Shown here: positions 58,648 through 64,000 of the stretch, in pieces
Position numbering within the stretch: the first letter of the stretch is position 1
Layout of the letters: every line of letters begins with the position of its first letter
NCBI GenBank assembly: GCA_000597885.1
Contig: CP004371.1
Coordinates: 2,000,501-2,064,500 of the forward strand
Source of the DNA: Flammeovirgaceae bacterium 311
GTDB lineage: Bacteria > Bacteroidota > Bacteroidia > Cytophagales > Cyclobacteriaceae
Direction: 5' to 3'
DNA: 64,000 nucleotides
Position numbers and translations under genes: made by a program
Notes under the pieces: model-generated
Databases searched by the model: none
What the model saw: the letters and a program-made list of their open reading frames with translations, nothing else
What the model was told of the DNA's origin: nothing

Positions 58648-61638
58648 ATGAAAAAAGCATGCTACTTCTGCATATGCCTCTACTTTATAACTATGGGCGG
58701 ACTGATGGGACAACAAGCTCAAAACAGGCTGGTGAGTGGGGTGCTGCTTTCGCCGCAGGGCGAGCCTTTACCCGGTGTAAACATCATAATAAAAGGCACT
58801 ACCAGGGGAACCGTTACAAACATGGAAGGCTGGTACAGCATAGAAGCACCACTTGGTGCCGTGTTGGTGTATTCATTTATTGGCTTTACCTTCTATGAGG
58901 TGACTGTAACTGAAAGAAATTCAGCAGCAGCCGGCAGTGCTGCCGACAATACACGTTCTGGCCCATTATCCGGAACTGCCGGGAGGAAAGCACAGAATCC
59001 CAGCGCCAATTATGCATCAGCACGGCCAAAAAGGAGAAAGGGGAACAGTAAAACTTTACAAGACTTAAATGCGCCCCATGCGGAAAGAGGGGTAGCCGTG
59101 CTTTCAGATTCTTCTGCTGCTTATGAGGTAAAAGGCCAGCATCCCGCTTATCAGGACCAGATGACTGGACCGTTGGCTAAAATTAAGTTCAACCGCAAAA
59201 ATAAGAAATGGGTGCTGGTGCCCTCCTACTACGCCAGGCAGCAAATGCCCCGCCTGCGCCTGGAATTTACCACCGCCCTCAGCAGCAGTTTTGTGAACCG
59301 GCTGCCAAGGCTTCAGGATCAGTACGCCCAGGGCAGTGCTTCTGATGGAGCACTGGTTGCAGGCGGTCCGGAAAACGGGGAACTTTTCAGCTGGGGGCCA
59401 CCCATAGCAGCACTCGCTTATGATGCCGATGGCAGGCTGGTGCCCCAGCAGCCCGGACTGCAGCCGGCAAAGGCTTTCAATGCCTATGATGCCTTTCGCC
59501 CCGGATTTGCTACCGACAATCGCCTGCAGCTGTTTACCGACCTGGATGGCTACACACTCAGAGCCGGCTATGCCAATAAATTTTCGGCCGGCATCTTACC
59601 GGCAAATGATTACCAGCGCCATACACTGGATCTTTCATTCAATACCCAATGGTATACAATTCAGCCAAGACTCTATATTTCCTACTCCGACACAAGAGAA
59701 AGAATGCCACTAAGAGGTGCAAATGCAGCCTCTGTGCTGGGAGGCCTCTATTCTACTCCGCCCTCTTTTGATCTGTTAAACGGAAACACCACGCCCAGGC
59801 CATGGAAGAATAGCGCTACCTACCAGTCAGCAGATGGCAGCCAGCGCAGTTTTGCACCGGGCCAGGCAGATCATCCCTACTGGCTGCTCCACCACATGCC
59901 AGACCGGCAGGAGCAGCAAAAGGCATTGTATGGACTGGAACTGCTGCACCGGAATTACAATGCGTTCGAGATACAGTACAACCTGGCGCTGGAGAAGGGA
60001 AGGGACCAGTCCGTTTTTGGCATACCACCTGCTGCGGCAGGGGCCACTCCTGCCCGCCTCAGCAGCAGAGCACTGAACACCACAGCCCTAAGCTCCAACC
60101 TGCTTGCTAATTATCGGCTAAACACATACAACAACAGCTGGAGTGCCGAGTTCTTTGCCGGTCACAACTTTACCTATCTGCAGGAAGAGCTGAACCGCCG
60201 GGACGGGGCAGAATTTGGCGCCGGAGACGCCTATGCCCTTGATGGAGCAATGGAACTGCAGCAGCTGCAGATCAGCCCCTACCGGCGAACCCATGAGGTT
60301 ACTTCCAGGGGGTTGCTTTACTGGAACGGACCCTACAGCAGCAACTGGCGCCTGGCACAGCTCCTGCTCACCAACCGCATGTACTTCTCCAACACCCTTG
60401 CTCCTGACCAAAGCCAGTTTTTTTTACCGGCTGCAAATCTTAGCGTTAACCTGCACCAGCTGGAGCTGCTAAAATCCGGCCGCTTCATATCAGAATTAAA
60501 GGTGTATTCCTCCTATGCCAATACCATTCGGGAAGCCCCTCTCCTCTATAACCAGTGGCACTTTAATTCGCTCCGGTACAGCCCCGAAAACTACAGGCAG
60601 TATTATGAGCTGGAAGAACTTTGCAGCAACCCCGGGCTCTTACCCGAAAAGCAGCAAAAATGGGAGGCCGGCCTGGACAGCTGGATCCTGGACAGCAAAC
60701 TAAGCATCAGTGCAAATTACTTCCTAAATATAACAGACCAGTTGCTGGTGCCGGTTTTCCGTGAGGGGCAATACCAGCTGGAAAACAGCGCCAAACTACA
60801 AACGCCTGGGCTGGAAGTAGCTCTGAAAACACGTGGATATTTTGATGGTGGCCAGTGGGAAATTGGTGCTACCTTTAGCCGCTCCCGCCCCACGATAAAA
60901 GAACTGTACCATGAGCAGGAAAGACTGCCTGTGGCCGGTTTCAGCACCATCTCTACCAACCTGGTGGAGGGCCAGCCCTATGGGGTGCTCTGGGGCAGCC
61001 GATTTAGCAGAAACGAAAGCGGACAGGTGATAATAGGCGAGGATGGTTTTCCGGTGGTAGACCCGCAAGGGGGCATTATTGGTAATCCCAATCCACACTG
61101 GCTGGGTGGGTTGTGGGGCAATGCCGACTGGAATGGATTTGGCTTCTCCTTTGTGCTGGATATAAAAAAAGGAGGCGATGTATGGAATGGCACCCAACAA
61201 TTTTTAAACTATTGGGGACGTTCTGCCTATACGGCCGAACACAGAGGGGTTGAGGGCTATGTTTTTACAGGTGTGAACGAAGCTGGAGCGCCCAACCAGC
61301 AGCCGGTAGATTTTTACAACCCGGCAAATGGGCTTCAGGATAATCGATGGGTGCGTTATGGTGCAGCAGGCGTGGCAGAAGAAGCCGTAGAAGTAGCATC
61401 CTGGCTGCGACTGAACCAGCTACAGCTCTCTTGTGAATTGAGGAAGCAAACGGCAAAGGCACTGCGCCTGCAGCGGTTAAAGCTTTCACTGATTGCCAGA
61501 AACCTGTTTGTACTAACCAACTACAGCGGGGTAGATCCTGTCAGCAAGCTGTTTGGCTATCAGCAGGGCGCAGGGCTGGATCTGTTCAACCAGCCTAATG
61601 TAAAGAGTTACGGATTTTCGCTAACACTAAATCTATAA
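58648..61638 (+). CDS. SusC/RagA-like outer-membrane barrel without a recognisable plug domain
   Basis: 996 residues from ATG 58648 (a TTG two codons upstream is rejected). Signal peptide, then a CarboxypepD_reg-like domain (about 27-105: SGVLLSPQGEPLPGVNIIIK, TTRGTVTNMEGWYSIEAP). In SusC proteins a TonB box and a plug of about 120 residues follow (VVVGYGxQ ... LQGRVAGVQV ... IRGxxS). Here about 85 residues of low-complexity, Ala/Arg-rich linker (SAAAGSAADNTRSGPLSGTA; ASARPKRRKGNSKTLQDLNA) take that place, and the sequence enters barrel at about 195 (RLRLEFTTALSSSFVNRLPR, LQDQYAQG). C-terminal strands DGFPVVDPQGGIIGNPNPHW and LKLSLIARNLFVLTNYSGVDP are typical SusC. No SusD is visible. Three bases separate it from the MG2 gene. 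Confidence 0.85.
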   Translation: MKKACYFCICLYFITMGGLMGQQAQNRLVSGVLLSPQGEPLPGVNIIIKGTTRGTVTNMEGWYSIEAPLGAVLVYSFIGFTFYEVTVTERNSAAAGSAADNTRSGPLSGTAGRKAQNPSANYASARPKRRKGNSKTLQDLNAPHAERGVAVLSDSSAAYEVKGQHPAYQDQMTGPLAKIKFNRKNKKWVLVPSYYARQQMPRLRLEFTTALSSSFVNRLPRLQDQYAQGSASDGALVAGGPENGELFSWGPPIAALAYDADGRLVPQQPGLQPAKAFNAYDAFRPGFATDNRLQLFTDLDGYTLRAGYANKFSAGILPANDYQRHTLDLSFNTQWYTIQPRLYISYSDTRERMPLRGANAASVLGGLYSTPPSFDLLNGNTTPRPWKNSATYQSADGSQRSFAPGQADHPYWLLHHMPDRQEQQKALYGLELLHRNYNAFEIQYNLALEKGRDQSVFGIPPAAAGATPARLSSRALNTTALSSNLLANYRLNTYNNSWSAEFFAGHNFTYLQEELNRRDGAEFGAGDAYALDGAMELQQLQISPYRRTHEVTSRGLLYWNGPYSSNWRLAQLLLTNRMYFSNTLAPDQSQFFLPAANLSVNLHQLELLKSGRFISELKVYSSYANTIREAPLLYNQWHFNSLRYSPENYRQYYELEELCSNPGLLPEKQQKWEAGLDSWILDSKLSISANYFLNITDQLLVPVFREGQYQLENSAKLQTPGLEVALKTRGYFDGGQWEIGATFSRSRPTIKELYHEQERLPVAGFSTISTNLVEGQPYGVLWGSRFSRNESGQVIIGEDGFPVVDPQGGIIGNPNPHWLGGLWGNADWNGFGFSFVLDIKKGGDVWNGTQQFLNYWGRSAYTAEHRGVEGYVFTGVNEAGAPNQQPVDFYNPANGLQDNRWVRYGAAGVAEEAVEVASWLRLNQLQLSCELRKQTAKALRLQRLKLSLIARNLFVLTNYSGVDPVSKLFGYQQGAGLDLFNQPNVKSYGFSLTLNL

Positions 61639-61641
61639 GCT

Positions 61642-63603
61642 ATGAAAGCCTTTAAATACCGCGCTGCCCTGCCCCTGCTTTTCGTGCTGGGCCTGCTTTC
61701 ACTAGATGCCCCTTATCTGGCAGACTCTTTTTTTGCAATGCTGAAGAGCCAGCTACAGCAATACAACAAGCAGCTGCCGGAAGAAAAGCTTTACCTGCAG
61801 CTGGACAAGCCCTTCTACAAACCGGGCGATGCCATCTGGTTTCAGTCCTACCTGCTGGATGCCAACAGTCACAAGCCCTCCACCATCAGTAATGTGGTGT
61901 ATGTAGAGCTGATCAATCCCAGGGGCAATGTAGCGCAAAAGCTTACCCTGGCAGCAGATGGAGGCACTGCAAGCGGAGACTTTCAGCTGGAAGCCGCTGC
62001 GCCCGGTGGTTTATACAAGCTACGCGCCTATACCCAGTGGATGCAAAACTTTGGTGAAGAAACCTTCTTTACGAAAGAAATTCAGGTGCAGAAAATCATC
62101 AATCCCAAACTGCTCCTTAAGCTCGATTTTGAACGCGATGCCTACGGCCCGTCGGAACTGTTGGTGGCAACTCTAAAGGCACGTGACCTGGAGAATAATC
62201 CTATTGCCGAGCAGGAAATAAGCTATACCGTGCAGCTGGCCGGAAAGCAGCTACTAAGCAACAAGGTCAAGACCACTGCAGACGGTAGCCTGGACGTTAG
62301 TTTTCGCCTGCCCGATTCCCTTAGCACTTCCGATGGACTCCTGAACATAATGGTGCCCCACAAAGGCGTTACGGAATCCATCTCACGCTCCATTCCCATC
62401 ATCCTGCAACACATAGACCTGCTGTTTTTCCCCGAAGGAGGCGATCTGGTAAATGGCATGCGCAGCAAAGTGGCTTTTAAAGCCCTCAATGAATGGGGCA
62501 AGCCCGCCGATGTTGAAGGGGTGGTGGTAGACGATTCGGGAAAAGAAGTTCAGTCTTTCAAAAGCTTTCACAAAGGCATGGGCGCCTTTATCTTCACACC
62601 CGAAAAAGGCAGAAAATACAGCGCTAAAGTGACTAAACCAGTTGCGCTGGCAAAACAGTATAAACTCCCTGAGGCCATGGCAAATGGCTGGGGGCTGTCA
62701 ATCGAGTCCAAAGATGAAAAAAGCCTGCAGGTCTCCGTTTACAGTCCACTGCCAAAACCGCTTTACCTGGTGGGCCAGGTCAGGGGAGAAATCTACTATA
62801 CCAAAGAAATTCTTCCCGTCAAAGGCACCAACAAGCTGGTAGTACCTCTGGATAGTTTCCCGATCGGGGTGGCACAGTTTACACTATTCGACCATCAGCG
62901 GCTGGAGCGCTGCGAGCGCCTGGTATTTGTAAACCAGCACCGAAAGCTCCATGTCGATATTACTGCGGATAAGGCCTACTACCAGCCCCGTGAAAAAGTA
63001 GAGCTGAACATCCGCACCTACGATGAGCATCAGCTGCCGCTCCCGGCCAGTCTTTCCCTGTCGGTGGTAGATGACAAGCTCATCAGCTTTGCCGACGATA
63101 AGCAGGACAACATTTTATCGCAGCTGCTGTTAAGCAGCGATGTACGCGGCAAAATAGAGGAACCTTCCTTTTACTTCGATACCGAAGAACCAAAAGCAAC
63201 CGAAGCCCTTGATTACCTGCTGATGACCCAGGCCTGGCGCCGCTTTAACTGGCAACAGTTGCAGGAGCAAAACAATAGTATCAGCTTCTATCCTGAAAAG
63301 CTTGGCGCTGTTTCCGGCAGGGTCATCAACACCAAAACCAACAAACCCGTTGAAGCCACCATTACGCTGGTGGAGGTTACAAATAAGCGCAGGGCTGCCC
63401 AGTTGAAGACCAAGCCCGATGGGAGCTTTCTGTTCCTGAAGGTAGACCCTGCTGCCGCCGTGCAGCTTTTCGCCAACAGCAAAGGGGTAAAACAGGAAAA
63501 CCTGCAGCTGGTGCTGGATAAAGATATTTCATCTAACTACGACTACCTTGCTGAAAGCGGTGTTATTCCTCCTGTAGAAGAATCATTTGCCATGTCAGCC
63601 TGA
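61642..63603 (+). CDS. MG2-domain (alpha-2-macroglobulin-like) exported protein
   Basis: 653 residues up to a TGA. Signal or anchor helix (RAALPLLFVLGLLSLDAPYL). An MG2 domain follows (about 40-145: EEKLYLQLDKPFYKPGDAIW, FQSYLLDANSHKPSTISNVV, GGLYKLRAYTQWMQNFGEET), then further beta-sandwich modules (LATLKARDLENNPIAEQEIS-type MG3; LSLSVVDDKLISFADDKQDN; YFDTEEPKATEALDYLLMTQ) and a final CarboxypepD_reg-like unit (VSGRVINTKTNKPVEATITL). No thioester (GCGEQ) is seen, so it is not a trapping macroglobulin. In related Bacteroidota proteins this module order is commonly followed by a TonB plug domain in the same chain; here a TGA at 63601-63603 interrupts it and the plug continues in frame. Confidence 0.85.
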   Translation: MKAFKYRAALPLLFVLGLLSLDAPYLADSFFAMLKSQLQQYNKQLPEEKLYLQLDKPFYKPGDAIWFQSYLLDANSHKPSTISNVVYVELINPRGNVAQKLTLAADGGTASGDFQLEAAAPGGLYKLRAYTQWMQNFGEETFFTKEIQVQKIINPKLLLKLDFERDAYGPSELLVATLKARDLENNPIAEQEISYTVQLAGKQLLSNKVKTTADGSLDVSFRLPDSLSTSDGLLNIMVPHKGVTESISRSIPIILQHIDLLFFPEGGDLVNGMRSKVAFKALNEWGKPADVEGVVVDDSGKEVQSFKSFHKGMGAFIFTPEKGRKYSAKVTKPVALAKQYKLPEAMANGWGLSIESKDEKSLQVSVYSPLPKPLYLVGQVRGEIYYTKEILPVKGTNKLVVPLDSFPIGVAQFTLFDHQRLERCERLVFVNQHRKLHVDITADKAYYQPREKVELNIRTYDEHQLPLPASLSLSVVDDKLISFADDKQDNILSQLLLSSDVRGKIEEPSFYFDTEEPKATEALDYLLMTQAWRRFNWQQLQEQNNSISFYPEKLGAVSGRVINTKTNKPVEATITLVEVTNKRRAAQLKTKPDGSFLFLKVDPAAAVQLFANSKGVKQENLQLVLDKDISSNYDYLAESGVIPPVEESFAMSA

Positions 63604-64000
63604 GGCTTTCCCCAGAATGCAGCAATGGCAGAAATCATTGAAGTACCGGATGAGGAAGAGATCGAGGATATAACTTTCTCTGATATGGAATCAGTGCCTG
63701 CCACCAGCCAGACGGTGGTGTTGCAGGAAGATGTAGAGCAGCTGTCTGAGGTAGTGGTGGTGGGTTATGGCACACAGGAGCGAAAAAGCTTAACCGGTGC
63801 TGTAACCTCTATTCAGAAAGCAGAAATTGCCAGTCTGCCCAGCCAGAGCATAGAGCAGGTACTGCAGGGAAGAGTGGCTGGGGTGCAGATTGCCCAGAAT
63901 TCTTCCACACCCGGTGCCTCTGCAAACATCAGCATACGGGGTAGCAGCAGCATTGCCAATGGAGAACCACTCTATGTAATTGATGGCTTTCCGGTCCATA
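63604..64000 (+). CDS. TonB-dependent receptor plug domain, in frame after a TGA, cut by the window edge
   Basis: The same reading frame as the MG2 gene continues after the TGA as GFPQNAAMAEIIEVPDEEEI, an acidic spacer, then LSEVVVVGYGTQERKSLTGA, SLPSQSIEQVLQGRVAGVQI, ASANISIRGSSSIANGEPLY and VIDGFPVH. That is a TonB-box-like stretch and the first three conserved blocks of a SusC-type plug. No signal peptide is present after the stop; the first in-frame ATG is at 63625. It could be the interrupted tail of the MG2 protein (nonsense mutation, readthrough or reinitiation) or the start of a separate protein. The rest lies outside the window. Confidence 0.8.

Noticed and set aside
1-64000. tRNA, rRNA, CRISPR array, insertion sequence or prophage
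   Set aside because: No tRNA-like T-loop, no regular spacer-repeat array, and no transposase or phage motif was seen in any gene or gap.

Overview
The window looks like chromosomal DNA of a free-living Bacteroidota bacterium, most probably of the order Cytophagales (a Cesiribacter/Flammeovirga-type lineage would fit; this is inference from gene content only). The supporting signs are: type IX secretion parts and cargo (PorP/SprF, a PorE-like OmpA protein, a type A sorting tail on an M1 peptidase, a type B gliding-motility sorting domain on a 1587-residue protein); SusC-type outer-membrane proteins and an MG2-domain protein; a fused alpha-beta branched-chain dehydrogenase E1; flexible lipoprotein boxes; TAnnTTTG promoter elements; and little use of Shine-Dalgarno sites. 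Base composition is near half GC and even. No tRNA, rRNA, CRISPR array, transposase or prophage gene was seen.

Layout. 1-4.3 kb: the start of map (reverse), a two-domain redoxin lipoprotein, a DUF4136 lipoprotein, an SMP-30-type lactonase coupled to a decayed glycosyltransferase, and a secreted protein of unknown role. 4.6-16.6 kb: E1 alpha-beta, a TPR sensor with a kinase-like dimerisation domain only, hemF ending in a 14-bp tandem repeat, a PAP2 phosphatase, ribE, and a forward run pcm / thioesterase / unknown / NlpC-P60 / STAS-like / M1 peptidase. 16.7-28.4 kb: a reverse run alaS-gatB-tlpA, a divergent M23 peptidase, then a reverse run plsB-like, gpsA, Omp85 and a 56-residue membrane peptide. 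28.8-40.1 kb: a mixed region with a K+ channel, mscL overlapping a DnaQ/GIY-YIG nuclease, a universal stress protein, a spore-photolyase-like radical SAM protein, a HAD phosphatase remnant, DUF4159, an acyl-CoA desaturase and two related lipoproteins. 40.2-48.7 kb: smc, ppk2, then a forward set of small genes (two NUDIX enzymes, a thioesterase, a CREST-type membrane hydrolase, a DUF486 transporter-like protein). 48.8-58.5 kb: T9SS/gliding block PorP - M48 protease - PorE (reverse), facing the giant type B cargo gene. 58.6-64 kb: an operon with a SusC-like barrel protein lacking a recognisable plug domain, then an MG2-domain protein, then, in the same frame after a single TGA, a TonB plug domain running off the window.

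How the genes work together: gpsA and the plsB-like acyltransferase form the entry into phospholipid synthesis, with the desaturase modifying acyl chains; alaS and gatB serve translation; the envelope genes (Omp85, PorP, PorE, M23, NlpC/P60, PAP2) build and remodel the cell wall and outer membrane; and the secreted M1 peptidase and the giant adhesin-like protein are predicted clients of the type IX machine.

The most unusual points are the physically separated plug and barrel modules at 58.6-64 kb with an in-frame stop, two gene remnants that escaped as short unannotated stretches (2418-2604 and 35807-36085), and a recurring pattern of in-frame 15-bp tandem units inside the housekeeping genes gatB, smc and the M48 protease gene.
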